A DNA stretch of 64,000 nucleotides from Neorhizobium sp. SHOUNA12A (GCF_023006505.1 NZ_JALBGV010000009.1:62001-126000), one strand, 5' to 3'; shown: positions 43,873-53,406, counted from the stretch's first letter. The notes: generated by a model not told the origin, from the sequence alone. Made by a program: numbers and translations.

Positions 43873-44805
43873 ATGGCTGTCGTGCAGCAAACCGCCCATC
43901 CGGAAGGCCGCTCCTCATCGTCGTTCTGGACGGTCGCGCGGCGCGACAGCCTCGCCGGCTTTCTATTCATCGCCCCGCAGCTGATCGGGATCACGCTCTT
44001 CGTGCTGACCCCGCTCTGCCTCGTCTTCTGGTATTCGCTGCACGAGTGGAACGTGCTCGCCAATACCTTCACCTATACGGGCCTCGCGAACTACCAGATG
44101 CTTCTCGAAGACACGAGCCTGCCTTCGGTGCTCGGGGCGACGGCGATTTTTTCCGCCGGGCTGGTAATCTTCAACCTGAGCCTAGCACTGCTGCTTGCCG
44201 TGCTGCTCAACCAGAAGCTCGCCGGCATCACCATCTTCCGCACGCTGTTCTTCTCGCCGGTCGTCGTGTCGCTGGTCGCCTGGACGATCGTTTGGGGGTT
44301 CCTGTTGCAGAAGAACGGCGGCATCAACGGCGTGCTGCTCGTCTTCGGCATCGACGGGCCGAACTGGCTGCGCGAACCGGTGACGGCGATGATCTCGGTC
44401 ATCGTGGTGCAGGTGTTCAAGAATGTCGGCCTCAACATGATCCTGTTCCTCGCCGCCCTCCAGGGCGTGCCGAACGAACTCTACGAGGCGGCCCGCATCG
44501 ACGGCGCTCCGCGCTTCAAGCAGTTCCGTCGCATCACCCTGCCGCTGATCAGCCCGACCATCCTCTTGACCTCGATCATCACCATCGTCGGCTCGTTGCA
44601 GGTGTTCGCGCAGATCGCCGTGCTGACGCAAGGCGGGCCGGGCCTCACGACCACGGTGCTGGTCTATTACCTCTACCAGCAGGCCTTCCAGTTCCATTTC
44701 TTCGGTTACGGCTCGACGCTGTCGATCATGCTGTTCGTGATCGTCGCCGTGCTGACCTTCACCCAGTGGCAGATGCGCAAGAGGATCGTTTTTTATGAAA
44801 GCTGA
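43873..44805 (+). CDS. CUT1 sugar ABC importer, permease 1 (MalF-like)
   Basis: This 310-aa membrane protein has the EAA loop NELYEAARIDGAPRFKQFRRITLPLI (split, about residues 199-224). The N-terminal 30 residues are polar and cytoplasmic, and the first membrane segment is FLFIAPQLIGITLFVL. It overlaps the second permease by 11 nt, so expression is coupled. Confidence 0.89.
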   Translation: MAVVQQTAHPEGRSSSSFWTVARRDSLAGFLFIAPQLIGITLFVLTPLCLVFWYSLHEWNVLANTFTYTGLANYQMLLEDTSLPSVLGATAIFSAGLVIFNLSLALLLAVLLNQKLAGITIFRTLFFSPVVVSLVAWTIVWGFLLQKNGGINGVLLVFGIDGPNWLREPVTAMISVIVVQVFKNVGLNMILFLAALQGVPNELYEAARIDGAPRFKQFRRITLPLISPTILLTSIITIVGSLQVFAQIAVLTQGGPGLTTTVLVYYLYQQAFQFHFFGYGSTLSIMLFVIVAVLTFTQWQMRKRIVFYES

Positions 44806-45637
44806 ACTCTCCCCGCGCAGACAAGTGTTTCTCTACGGCCTGCTCTGTGTCCTCCTGATCCCCTTCGTTTTCCCGACGTGGTGGATGGTGACATCGTCGG
44901 TGAAACCGATCAGCGACATTTTTGCGTTTCCGCCGCAGCTCATGCCGGAAAGCTACGACTGGACGACCTATGCCAAGGTCTTCGAACTGCAGCCCTTCGT
45001 GAAGCAGTACTGGAACTCGGCCTACATCGCGGCGCTGGTGACGATCGGAACCATGATCGTCTCCTCCATGGCCGGATACGCCTTTGCGCGGATCAAATTC
45101 CCCTTCGCCAATACGATCTTCATGGTCGTGCTGCTGGGGCTCTTGATCCCGTCGGAAGTGACGATCGTGCCGCTTTTCCAGATGTTCCTGAAGGCGGGCA
45201 TGGTCAACACCCACTGGCCGCTGATCCTGGTGCCGATCTTCGGTGCGCCAAGCGTGTTCGCGACATTCGTGATGCGGCAGTTCTTCATTGCGCTGCCTGC
45301 CGAGCTCGAAGAGGCGGCGCGGGTCGATGGTCTCGGGCGGTTCAAGATCTTTCGAAAGATCGCCTTGCCGCTGGCAAGGCCGGCGCTCGCCTCTGTGGCG
45401 ATCTTCACCTTCCTGCATTCCTGGAACCTCTATCTGGAGCCGATCGTGTTCCTGTCGAGCGCCGACAAATTCACGCTGCCGCAGGCGCTGACACAATATA
45501 CCGACGCCTATGGCGGGCCGATGTGGAACATCCAGCTTGCGGCCGCGACCCTGACGGCGCTGCCCGTTCTCCTCGTCTTCATCATCGCGCAGAAGCAATT
45601 CGTCGAAGGGCTCGCGCATACCGGCCTCAAGGGTTGA
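44795..45637 (+). CDS. CUT1 sugar ABC importer, permease 2 (MalG-like)
   Basis: This is a 280-aa permease. The EAA loop lies around AELEEAARVDGLGRFKIFRKIALPL (split, about 169-193), followed by the FLHSWNLYLEPIVFL segment typical of MalG. The start overlaps the previous gene by 11 nt. A 49-nt gap separates it from the ATPase gene. Confidence 0.89.
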   Translation: MKAELSPRRQVFLYGLLCVLLIPFVFPTWWMVTSSVKPISDIFAFPPQLMPESYDWTTYAKVFELQPFVKQYWNSAYIAALVTIGTMIVSSMAGYAFARIKFPFANTIFMVVLLGLLIPSEVTIVPLFQMFLKAGMVNTHWPLILVPIFGAPSVFATFVMRQFFIALPAELEEAARVDGLGRFKIFRKIALPLARPALASVAIFTFLHSWNLYLEPIVFLSSADKFTLPQALTQYTDAYGGPMWNIQLAAATLTALPVLLVFIIAQKQFVEGLAHTGLKG

Positions 45638-45686
45638 AAAACTCACCTTTTGAAACACTGGGGCTGAAGAAACGGAAATCTGATTG

Positions 45687-46739
45687 ATGGCTGAAGTTAC
45701 CCTTTCCAATGTCCGCAAGAGCTATGGCGCCGTCGACATCATCCACGGCATCGACCTCGGCATCACCGATGGCGAGTTCGTGGTGCTCGTCGGCCCGTCC
45801 GGCTGCGGCAAGTCCACGCTGCTCAGGATGGTCGCCGGGCTGGAGACAATTACCGGCGGCGAGGTGAATATCGGCGGGCGGGTGGTCAACGACCTCGACC
45901 CCAAGGACCGAGACATCGCCATGGTCTTCCAGAACTATGCGCTCTATCCTCATATGACCGTTGCCACCAATATGGGCTTCTCGCTGGAGCATCGCGGCGG
46001 CAGCAGGGCGGAGATCGCCGAACGCGTCAAATGGGCCGCCGACATCCTTGGCCTCGCACCGCTGCTCGACCGTTACCCACGCCAGCTTTCCGGCGGCCAA
46101 CGCCAGCGTGTTGCGATGGGCCGGGCGATCGTGCGCGATCCCAAGGTGTTCCTGTTCGATGAGCCGCTTTCCAATCTTGACGCGAAACTACGTGTCGTCA
46201 TGCGCGGCGAGATCAAAAGCCTGCACCAGAGACTGAAGACGACCACCATCTACGTCACCCACGACCAGGTCGAGGCGATGACCATGGCCGACAAGATCGT
46301 CGTACTGAACGGCGGTAAGGTCGAGCAGATCGGGGCACCACTCGACCTTTACGACCGGCCGGCCAATCAGTTCGTTGCGGGCTTCATCGGCTCACCGTCG
46401 ATGAATTTCCTCACTGGCACGATCACGACCGAAGGGTTCTCGGCGCCCGGCATCATGCTGCCGCTGCCTGAGGTAGCGCACGAGCACAAGGACCGAAAGG
46501 CGGTCTACGGCATTCGTCCCGAACATTTCGCCCTGGACGAGAACGGCGTGCCGGCGGAAATCGTGCTGGTCGAGCCGATGGGCTCCGAGACGCAGGTAAC
46601 GATGAAGCTTGGCGAGACGCTGGTGACCGGCGTGTTTCGCGAGCGGGTATCGTTGTCGCCGGGGGCAACGATCCGGGTGCGGCCGGAACTCGGCAATATC
46701 CATCTCTTCGCCGCCGATGGCGGCCAGCGTCTGAACTGA
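45687..46739 (+). CDS. CUT1 sugar ABC importer, MalK/UgpC-type ATPase
   Basis: This is a 350-aa ATPase with Walker [11 protein letters not shown]-loop [14 protein letters not shown], signature [10 protein letters not shown], Walker [12 protein letters not shown] and the C-terminal regulatory TOBE domain (GIRPEHFAL). It powers the 43873/44795 permeases. Because UgpC/MsmK-type ATPases can be shared among CUT1 importers, it or the 31746 ATPase might also serve the importer at 59127-62306, which has none. Confidence 0.89.
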   Translation: MAEVTLSNVRKSYGAVDIIHGIDLGITDGEFVVLVGPSGCGKSTLLRMVAGLETITGGEVNIGGRVVNDLDPKDRDIAMVFQNYALYPHMTVATNMGFSLEHRGGSRAEIAERVKWAADILGLAPLLDRYPRQLSGGQRQRVAMGRAIVRDPKVFLFDEPLSNLDAKLRVVMRGEIKSLHQRLKTTTIYVTHDQVEAMTMADKIVVLNGGKVEQIGAPLDLYDRPANQFVAGFIGSPSMNFLTGTITTEGFSAPGIMLPLPEVAHEHKDRKAVYGIRPEHFALDENGVPAEIVLVEPMGSETQVTMKLGETLVTGVFRERVSLSPGATIRVRPELGNIHLFAADGGQRLN

Positions 46740-46747
46740 GGCCCGTG

Positions 46748-47440
46748 ATGCCGAATTACCCCGAAACCAAGCTCACCAAGGCGCTGCGCGGCGGCGAATT
46801 TCCGGTCATCGTCTCGCTCGCCCGCCACGACCTCGATCTTGCCAAGGCGGCGATCGGGGCGGGGGCATTTGCGATCAAGGTGCATCTCAACGCCTATCAT
46901 CGCGCGACCGGCACGACATTCGGCAGTTTTGCCGAGGAGCGGCCGTTTTTCGAGACGCTGGCGCCGCTCGGGGTGCCGCTGCTGGTAATGGCCGGCCAGG
47001 AGACGGTGCCGACGCCGGGCGAGCTCGATGCCTTGGCGGATCTTGGTTTTGAAGGGTTCAATGTCTATTTCGACCATCTTCAGCCGCATCTGCTGCAGTC
47101 GAAGCTCCGCCCGATCCCGGCGCTCGGCGAGAATAGCACTGACGAGGACTTGAAGACCATCGTCGCCATTCCCGGCGCGATGATGGAGGCGTCTGTTGCG
47201 TCGTTTGCCGATTACGGCAGGCCGCTCGACGAGACCGACCTCGGCCGCTACAGGGAAATCACCTCGAAGGCCGGCATTCCGGTCATCGCGCCGAGCCAGA
47301 AGCGTTTCGTGGCCGCCGATATGGCAAGGCTGAAGGCGGCCGGCATCGCGGCGCCGCTGCTCGGTGTCATCGTCACCGGCACGACGCCCAAGAGCCTGGA
47401 GGAGGCGGTGCGTCCGATCGTCGAGGCGGCAACTGGCTGA
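46748..47440 (+). CDS. Unrecognised TIM-barrel-like protein of sugar operon
   Basis: This is a 230-aa cytosolic protein that I do not recognise. Alternating strand/helix patterns ([71 protein letters not shown]) suggest a (beta/alpha)8 barrel, and the C-terminal [14 protein letters not shown] resembles a phosphate-binding loop as in sugar-phosphate epimerases. It starts 8 nt after the ATPase stop (ATG at 46748) and is the last gene of the LacI operon. It may be an epimerase, aldolase or isomerase acting on the product of the FAD oxidoreductase. Function is not assigned. Confidence 0.7.
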   Translation: MPNYPETKLTKALRGGEFPVIVSLARHDLDLAKAAIGAGAFAIKVHLNAYHRATGTTFGSFAEERPFFETLAPLGVPLLVMAGQETVPTPGELDALADLGFEGFNVYFDHLQPHLLQSKLRPIPALGENSTDEDLKTIVAIPGAMMEASVASFADYGRPLDETDLGRYREITSKAGIPVIAPSQKRFVAADMARLKAAGIAAPLLGVIVTGTTPKSLEEAVRPIVEAATG

Positions 47441-47514
47441 GTGGCGGCGATGGATTGAATTTCTTCCGTCGGATCGCCATTTTAGGTGCAAATCCAAAAC
47501 CGAAGGAGGAAAGC

Positions 47515-48036
47515 ATGACGACGTCTACCGAACGGGCCGTTCTGGCCGGAGGTTGTTTCTGGGGCATGCAGGACCTGATCCGGCGTCTGCCCGGTGTGGT
47601 ATCGACCCGCGTCGGTTATAGCGGCGGCGATGTGCCGAATGCGACCTACCGCAATCATGGCACCCATGCCGAAGCAATCGAGATAATCTTCGATCCGGCC
47701 AAGACCAGCTATCGCGATATTCTGGAATTCTTCTTCCAGATCCACGATCCGTCGACCAAGAACCGCCAGGGCAACGATATCGGCATGAGCTATCGTTCGG
47801 CGATCTATTACGAGAACGATGAACAGAAGCGCGTCGCCGAAGACACCATCGCCGATGTCAACGCATCGGGCTTATGGCCGGGCAAGGTGGTGACGGAAGT
47901 GGAGCCGGTTGGTGATTTCTGGCAGGCGGAACCGGAGCATCAGGATTACCTGGAGCGTTATCCGAATGGCTATACCTGCCATTTCCCGCGTCCGAACTGG
48001 AAGCTGCCGAAGCGCGCCAGCGTTGCTGCTGAATAA
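47515..48036 (+). CDS. msrA: Peptide-methionine (S)-S-oxide reductase
   Basis: This 173-aa MsrA has the catalytic GCFWG motif at the N-terminus (Cys13 or nearby in VLAGGCFWG), the VGYSGG and EAIEIIFDP segments, and [18 protein letters not shown]. It reduces methionine-S-sulfoxide in proteins. It has no signal peptide. ATG at 47515 has GGAGGAAA upstream. It ends at a strong bidirectional terminator. Its position between sugar loci is probably incidental. Confidence 0.92.
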   Translation: MTTSTERAVLAGGCFWGMQDLIRRLPGVVSTRVGYSGGDVPNATYRNHGTHAEAIEIIFDPAKTSYRDILEFFFQIHDPSTKNRQGNDIGMSYRSAIYYENDEQKRVAEDTIADVNASGLWPGKVVTEVEPVGDFWQAEPEHQDYLERYPNGYTCHFPRPNWKLPKRASVAAE

Positions 48037-48057
48037 CCCGTCTTAATTCACGAATTG

Positions 48058-48092
48058 AAGGCGCTGCCATTTCGAAATGGCAGCGCCTTTTT
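48058..48092. terminator. Bidirectional terminator between msrA and aldehyde dehydrogenase
   Basis: A perfect 32-bp palindrome (48058-48089) is built from the arms AAGGCGCTGCCATTTC and GAAATGGCAGCGCCTT. It ends in a T-run on the plus strand (48088-48092). The minus strand has only a short A/T tail. It lies between two convergent genes. Confidence 0.85.
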
Positions 48093-48095
48093 TGT

Positions 48096-49529
48096 TTAGG
48101 CCAGCGTGTAGGCGGTCTTCACCACGGTGAAGAACTCGGCAGCATACTTGCCCTGTTCGCGCGGGCCGAAGGACGATGCCTTGCGGCCGCCGAACGGCAC
48201 GTGGAAATCGACGCCTGCCGTCGGCAGGTTGACCATCACCATGCCGGCTTCCGAGTTGCGCTTGAAATGCGTCGCGTGCTTGAGGCTGGTAGTGGCGATG
48301 CCCGCCGACAGGCCGAACGGCGTGTCGTTGGCGGTTGCCAGCGCTTCCTCGTAGTTTTTCACCCGGATGACGGATACGACCGGTCCGAAAATCTCTTCAC
48401 GGGAGATGCGCATCTGGTTGGTGGCTTCGGTAAACAGCGTCGGCTGAAGGTAAAAGCCGGGCGTGTCGCGCTTGACGATTTCGCCCCCGAAAGCGAGCTT
48501 GGCGCCTTCCGATTTGCCGATATCGATATAGTCCGTATCCTGCTTCAACTGCTTGTCGTCGACGACCGGGCCGATATGGCTGCCGGCCTTCATGGCGTTG
48601 TCGACGTTGAGCGTCTTCAGCTTCTCGGTGAGTGCTGCGACGAACTTGTCGTGGATGCCTTCCGTCACGATCAGGCGCGACGAAGCGGTGCAACGCTGGC
48701 CGGTCGAGAAGAAGCCCGAATTGGCGGCGGCTTCGACGGCGACGTTGATGTCCGCGTCATCGAGGACGACCATCGGGTTCTTGCCGCCCATTTCGAGCTG
48801 GAACTTGCGGTTATGCTCGATCGAGGCCAGCGCAACGCGCTTGCCGGTGCCGGTCGAGCCGGTAAACGTGATGCCGGCGAGGTCCGGGCTGTCGAGCATG
48901 GTCTGGCCGACGACCGAGCCGCGGCCCATGACGAGGTTCAGAACGCCCTTCGGCAGGCCGGCGCGGTGGAGGATGTCGACGATCGCCCAGCCGCAGCCAG
49001 GCACGAGATCGGCAGGCTTGAAGACGACAGTGTTGCCGTAGCAGAGCGCCGGCGCGATCTTCCATGCCGGAATGGCGATCGGGAAATTCCAGGGCGTGAT
49101 GATGCCGATGACGCCGAGTGGTTCGCGGGTGATCTCGACACCGATGTTCGGACGTGCGGACGGCACCAGTTCGCCGGTCAGGCGCAGCGCTTCTCCAGCG
49201 AAGAAATCGAAGATCTGGGCGGCGCGGGTAACTTCGCCGATCGCTTCGGGAAGGATCTTGCCTTCCTCGCGGGCGAGAAGCGCGCCGAGTTCTTCCTTGC
49301 GGGCGAGGATTTCGTCGGAAGCTTTCCGAAGAATAGCGTGACGCTCCAGGATGCCGGAACGTGACCAGGCCGGGAAAGCGGCCTTGGCGGCTGCTATCGC
49401 CTGCTTGGCGTCTTCGGCATTGCCCTGGGCATACATGCCCACGACATCGTTGGTATCGGACGGGTTGATGTTCTTGGAAGCGTCCGAGCCGACCCATTCG
49501 CCGGCGATCAGGTTCTGGTAGATGGTCAT
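48096..49529 (-). CDS. Aldehyde dehydrogenase, 2-oxoglutarate semialdehyde type
   Basis: This is a 477-aa NAD(P)-dependent aldehyde dehydrogenase. The catalytic Glu is in LEMGGKNP, the nucleophile Cys in GQRCTASSR and the N-ligand in PWNFP. Length and sequence fit the alpha-ketoglutaric-semialdehyde dehydrogenases of uronate and arabinose pathways. It is the last gene of the uronate operon and oxidises the KdgD product 2,5-dioxopentanoate to 2-oxoglutarate. ATG at 49529 follows GGAGAGG. A hairpin separates it from dctM. Confidence 0.85.
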   Translation of the reverse strand: MTIYQNLIAGEWVGSDASKNINPSDTNDVVGMYAQGNAEDAKQAIAAAKAAFPAWSRSGILERHAILRKASDEILARKEELGALLAREEGKILPEAIGEVTRAAQIFDFFAGEALRLTGELVPSARPNIGVEITREPLGVIGIITPWNFPIAIPAWKIAPALCYGNTVVFKPADLVPGCGWAIVDILHRAGLPKGVLNLVMGRGSVVGQTMLDSPDLAGITFTGSTGTGKRVALASIEHNRKFQLEMGGKNPMVVLDDADINVAVEAAANSGFFSTGQRCTASSRLIVTEGIHDKFVAALTEKLKTLNVDNAMKAGSHIGPVVDDKQLKQDTDYIDIGKSEGAKLAFGGEIVKRDTPGFYLQPTLFTEATNQMRISREEIFGPVVSVIRVKNYEEALATANDTPFGLSAGIATTSLKHATHFKRNSEAGMVMVNLPTAGVDFHVPFGGRKASSFGPREQGKYAAEFFTVVKTAYTLA

Positions 49530-49551
49530 GGACCTCTCCTCTCATGTGAAA

Positions 49552-49573
49552 GGTCCCGCCAAGCGGCGGGACC
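49552..49573 (-). terminator. Hairpin between dctM and aldehyde dehydrogenase gene
   Basis: A perfect 9-bp stem (GGTCCCGCC / GGCGGGACC) has a 4-base loop. On the minus strand it is followed only by TTTCAC, so it is a weak terminator or an mRNA-stabilising structure that may set the level of the last gene. Confidence 0.45.
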
Positions 49574-49597
49574 GTCAGATAAAGCTTGTTCAGTCGC

Positions 49598-50878
49598 TCA
49601 TTTGAAAACGTTTGGGAGCCAGAGCGACAAGGCAGGGATATAAGTCACGAGCAGCAATACTGCGATGCTGGCTCCGAAGAAAGGCCAGATCGTGCGCATC
49701 GCTTCACGTATCGTGATGCCGCCGACCGCGCAACTGACGAAGAGCACGGTTCCGACCGGCGGCGTGTTGAGGCCGATGCCGGCATTGAGGATCATGATGA
49801 CGCCGAAATGGACAGGATCGATGCCGAAGGCTTTGACGACCGGCAGCAGAATCGGGGTCGAGATGATGACCATCGGCGCCATGTCCATGAACGTGCCAAG
49901 CACCAGCAGGATGACGTTGATCATCAGGAGCACGATAATCGGATTGTCGGAGATCGCTCCGATCGCCGCGATGATCAGCGTCTGGACCTGCAGGAATGCC
50001 ATCAGCCAGCCGAACGCGGCCGCGGTGCCGATGACCAGCAATACCATCGCGGTGGTGCGCACGGCGCCCATGACGGCCTCGACAAAACCGTTCCAGTTCA
50101 GCTCGCGATAAACGAGCATGGCCACAAGGAACGCGTAGAGGACCGCAATGCAGGAGCTTTCGGTTGCCGTGAACACGCCGGAGCGTACGCCGCCGAAGAT
50201 GATGGCGATCAGCAGGATGCCTGGCAGCGAAGCCAGAAAGTAATAACCGATGCGGGCAAAGCCCGGGAACGGATCGGCCGGATAACCGCGTTTGACGGCA
50301 ACCCACCAGGCCGTGATCATCAGCGCTCCGGCCAGCAGCAGGCCGGGAATGATGCCGGCGGTGAAGAGGTCGGCAACGGAGACGTTGCCGCCGGCTGCGA
50401 TCGAATAGAGGATCATGTTGTGCGAGGGCGGGATCATCAATGCGATGATCGCGGCGTTGGCTGTCACGTTCACCGCATAATCCCGGTCGTAGCCGCGCGC
50501 AGCCATTTGCGGGATCATCAATCCGCCGACGGCCGATGCATCCGCCACGGCCGAACCGGAAATGCCGCCGAACAGCGTCGATGCGACGACGTTGACCTGG
50601 CCGAGACCGCCGCGCATATGGCCGACAAGGCCGGCTGCGAAGCGGATCAGCCTGTGCGCAATGCCGCCGCGCACCATCAGGTCGCCAGCGAAGATGAAGA
50701 ACGGGATCGCCATCATGGCGAAGACGTTCATGCCGGAATTCAGCTGCTGGAAGACGACGATCGGCGGCAGGCCCATGTAGAGGACCGTGGCGAAGGACGC
50801 GATTCCAAGGCAGAAGGCGATCGGCATGCCGATCAGCATGAGGAAGGTAAAGGAACCGAAAAGAATGGCGTAGGCCAT
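49598..50878 (-). CDS. dctM: TRAP transporter, large permease
   Basis: This is a 426-aa membrane protein of the DctM/SiaM class with roughly twelve hydrophobic segments. Conserved features include GMPIAFCLGIA at the N-terminus, AIPFFIFAGDLM, GGISGSAVADASAVG and IPPSHNMILYS. It forms the Na+-dependent channel. Given the adjacent uronate oxidation genes, the substrate is probably galacturonate and/or glucuronate. Its ATG overlaps the dctQ stop by one base. Confidence 0.9.
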   Translation of the reverse strand: MAYAILFGSFTFLMLIGMPIAFCLGIASFATVLYMGLPPIVVFQQLNSGMNVFAMMAIPFFIFAGDLMVRGGIAHRLIRFAAGLVGHMRGGLGQVNVVASTLFGGISGSAVADASAVGGLMIPQMAARGYDRDYAVNVTANAAIIALMIPPSHNMILYSIAAGGNVSVADLFTAGIIPGLLLAGALMITAWWVAVKRGYPADPFPGFARIGYYFLASLPGILLIAIIFGGVRSGVFTATESSCIAVLYAFLVAMLVYRELNWNGFVEAVMGAVRTTAMVLLVIGTAAAFGWLMAFLQVQTLIIAAIGAISDNPIIVLLMINVILLVLGTFMDMAPMVIISTPILLPVVKAFGIDPVHFGVIMILNAGIGLNTPPVGTVLFVSCAVGGITIREAMRTIWPFFGASIAVLLLVTYIPALSLWLPNVFK

Positions 50879-51399
50879 TACGCAGCCTCCTGCACGAGGA
50901 CGTCAGCAGCAATTTCTTCGCCGATGGCGACGTCGACGAAGCGCTCCAGAGCGAAAAGGGAGATCATGACGCCTCCGACGATCATCGGGAAGAAGTCGGT
51001 GCCGCCCGGCCAGCCGAGCACGGGAATGGTGGCCGACCACGTGCCCTTGGCGAGCAGCGTCGAATAATAGGCCATGCCTATCCCGAACAGCACGATCAGG
51101 CCGAGGCTCAGGAGGTCCATGGCCTTCTGAATTGCCGGTGGCATGACGTAACGAACGATATCGAGCCCGAGATGCACGCTCTCACGCACACCGACGGCGG
51201 CTCCGAGCATGATGAACCACGACATCAGGTAGAGCGACAGCGGCTCGGACCAGCTCGGCGAGTCGTTCAGGATATAACGGCCGAAGACCTGCCAGCCGAC
51301 GATGAGGGTCATGGCGATCATGCCGGTGCCGGAAATATAAAGCGATAGGCGGCTGAGCCCGCCCAGAATTGGCTTGATGGCCAACATGAAGTTTCTCAT
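50878..51399 (-). CDS. dctQ: TRAP transporter, small permease
   Basis: This 173-aa DctQ-type membrane protein has four hydrophobic segments and the conserved QVFGRYILNDSPSWSEPLSLYLMSWFIMLGAA region (split, about residues 38-69). ATG at 51399 has GGAGGACAG upstream. A GTG five codons earlier is an alternative. It forms the two-part membrane complex with DctM. Confidence 0.88.
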   Translation of the reverse strand: MRNFMLAIKPILGGLSRLSLYISGTGMIAMTLIVGWQVFGRYILNDSPSWSEPLSLYLMSWFIMLGAAVGVRESVHLGLDIVRYVMPPAIQKAMDLLSLGLIVLFGIGMAYYSTLLAKGTWSATIPVLGWPGGTDFFPMIVGGVMISLFALERFVDVAIGEEIAADVLVQEAA

Positions 51400-51445
51400 G
51401 AACCTGTCCTCCACGATCCGGCGACGTTCCCCGGTGCCGGAAATG

Positions 51446-51474
51446 AAAAACCGGCCCTCTGATCAGAGGGCCGG
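51446..51474 (-). terminator. Rho-independent terminator between dctP and dctQ
   Basis: CCGGCCCTCTGA/TCAGAGGGCCGG (51451-51474) is a perfect 24-bp palindrome. On the minus strand it is followed by TTTTT (51446-51450). It lies 14 nt after the binding-protein stop. It would allow binding-protein transcripts to end before the membrane genes. Confidence 0.85.
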
Positions 51475-51488
51475 CTTCTTTTTCGAAC

Positions 51489-52460
51489 TTACTTGACGGC
51501 CTGGATCTGCTCCAGCAGAGCCTTTTGCTTCGCGTCCGTGACGAACTTGTCATAGACCGGCTTCATGGCTGCCGAGAACTCGTCTTTGTTGACCTTGATA
51601 ATGTTGGCGCCAGCAGCACGAACCTTGGCTTCCGAGGACTTTTCGCGGGCAGTCCAGAGCTCACGCATCTTGACGACCGAGTCCTTGGCTGCCTGGCGGA
51701 AGATCTTCTGGTCTTCCGGCGTCAGCTTGTCCCAGGAGATCTTCGACATGACCAGAATCTCCGGGTTCAGCGAATGTTCGGTCAGCGTATAGTTCTTGGC
51801 GATCTCGTAGTGGCGGGCGGACTCATAGGAAGGCCAATTGTTTTCTGCGCCGTCGACCACACCGGTTTCGAGCGAGGAATAGACTTCGCCCATCGGCATC
51901 GGGGTCGGGTTGGCGCCGAAGGCCTGCATCATGGCGATCCAGAGGTCGGACTGCTGGACGCGGATCTTCATGCCCTTCAGGTCGGCAAGCTTGGTGATCG
52001 GCTTCTTGGTCGTGTAGAAGGAGCGCGCGCCGGAATCGTAGTAAGCGAGACCGATCAGGCCATGCGGTTCGAAGGCTTTCAGGATTTCGTCGCCGATCGG
52101 GCCGTCGACGACCTTGTGCATGTGCTCGGTCGAACGGAACAGGAAGGGCAGGCCGAGAACGGTGGTTTGCGGCACGAGGTTGTTGAACGGCGCTGCGTTG
52201 ACGCGGTTCAAATCGATGACGCCGAAACGGGTCTGTTCGATCGTGTCCTTTTCACCACCCAGCACCGAGTTGTTCATCACCTGTATCTTGATGCGGCCGT
52301 TGGTGCGCTGGGAGATTAGTTCGCCCATATATTTGACGGCATCGACGGTCGGATAGCCATCCGGATGGATATCGGCGGAACGCAGGGTAACCTGCGCATT
52401 GGCGGCGGTCGCGCTGAGCGCGAGACCGAATGCGAGGCCGAGCAGTTTCGTGAGTTTCAT
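51489..52460 (-). CDS. dctP: TRAP transporter, periplasmic substrate-binding protein
   Basis: This is a 323-aa DctP-family binding protein. The signal peptide ends near TAANAQ. The carboxylate-binding Arg is probably in KGMKIRVQQSDL, with the conserved PMPMGEVYSSLETGVVDGAENNW segment. It binds an organic acid such as a uronate. The next gene downstream is dctQ after a terminator, and the enzymes of uronate oxidation lie upstream, so it is co-transcribed from the kdgD promoter or from a local one in the 79-nt gap before its ATG. Confidence 0.9.
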   Translation of the reverse strand: MKLTKLLGLAFGLALSATAANAQVTLRSADIHPDGYPTVDAVKYMGELISQRTNGRIKIQVMNNSVLGGEKDTIEQTRFGVIDLNRVNAAPFNNLVPQTTVLGLPFLFRSTEHMHKVVDGPIGDEILKAFEPHGLIGLAYYDSGARSFYTTKKPITKLADLKGMKIRVQQSDLWIAMMQAFGANPTPMPMGEVYSSLETGVVDGAENNWPSYESARHYEIAKNYTLTEHSLNPEILVMSKISWDKLTPEDQKIFRQAAKDSVVKMRELWTAREKSSEAKVRAAGANIIKVNKDEFSAAMKPVYDKFVTDAKQKALLEQIQAVK

Positions 52461-52539
52461 GTTGTCCTCCTCCGTTGATCGCCGGGGCCTCCGTGCCCCG
52501 GTCGTTTAATTATCAGTCTCCTAGGGCTTGCCTTGCCGC

Positions 52540-53406
52540 TTATTGGGCCGACAGGCCGTAAAGCTCTTCAGGGTTTTTCACGAGCGCGAGTTGGCGTGCC
52601 GCATCGTTCGGGAACCAGCCGAGCACGGTGTCGGTCAGCGCCAGGTCATCCGGATAATCTGCCTGTTCGCGGGCGAGATTGTGCGGCCAATTGGTGCCCC
52701 AGACGATGCGTTCCGGTGCATATCTGGCGATCTCGCGGGCGATGGCTGCGACATCGGCATAGTCCGGGCCGCCGGCCTTGGAAGATTCATAGACGCCGGC
52801 AAACTTGAACCAGCATTTTCCACCGTCGATCAGCCGCTTGACAGCTGCGATCTGCGGGCTGTCCGGTGTCACGCCTGAAAAGAACTTGCCATGGTGATCG
52901 AAGACCCAGCGGGACTTCAGGTTCCTCAGGTGCTCTTCGTGGTCGAGGATGTTGCTGCCGTCGAACTGGACGGCGACCATCCAGTTGCGGGACGCCGCTT
53001 TGGCGTCGACGGCTTCGAGTTCCGACAGGTTCACCGCGCCGCCCGGCAGATCCATGATGCGGGCGCCGACATTGCCGGCTGCTGCGAGGATATCGAGTTC
53101 GGCTTCCGATGTGGTGCTATCGATGACGCAGACGCCGCGGGCGATCGAGCCGAACTCCGCAAGGCAGGCGTTGAGATTGGAATTGTCGCGCTGCTGGGCA
53201 TTGCCCTGGGTGACGATGACCCGATCGATGCCGATCCAGCGCATGAACTGGAGATACTGGGCGGGTGTTGGCAAATCTCCCGCCGGAAGGCCCGGACCGC
53301 CGGGCAGTGACGGAAAGCCCGGCAGATATGCATGCATCTGAGTGTCGATCGCGCCCTTGGGCAGTTTGGTCTTGGGCGGCGTGCCGGAAAGGGTGCGGAC
53401 GAGCAT
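52540..53406 (-). CDS. gli: Amidohydrolase, probable D-galactarolactone isomerase
   Basis: This 288-aa amidohydrolase-superfamily protein resembles the galactarolactone/glucarolactone isomerase of the Agrobacterium uronate pathway. The first-strand metal motif is DTQMHAY, with the His/Asp-rich SRWVFDHHGKFF and the C-terminal IVWGTNWPHN strand. It would move the lactone between 1,4 and 1,5 forms to supply the cycloisomerase. The start overlaps the gci stop by one base. The gene order gci then gli then TRAP supports the call. PMDC-type hydrolases are a weaker alternative. Confidence 0.83.
   Translation of the reverse strand: MLVRTLSGTPPKTKLPKGAIDTQMHAYLPGFPSLPGGPGLPAGDLPTPAQYLQFMRWIGIDRVIVTQGNAQQRDNSNLNACLAEFGSIARGVCVIDSTTSEAELDILAAAGNVGARIMDLPGGAVNLSELEAVDAKAASRNWMVAVQFDGSNILDHEEHLRNLKSRWVFDHHGKFFSGVTPDSPQIAAVKRLIDGGKCWFKFAGVYESSKAGGPDYADVAAIAREIARYAPERIVWGTNWPHNLAREQADYPDDLALTDTVLGWFPNDAARQLALVKNPEELYGLSAQ

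Noticed and set aside
49586-51067. A 493-codon plus-strand frame rich in Asp, His and Arg opposite dctM/dctQ
   Set aside because: The highly charged composition is what the reverse complement of hydrophobic membrane codons gives. DctM and DctQ are clear on the minus strand.
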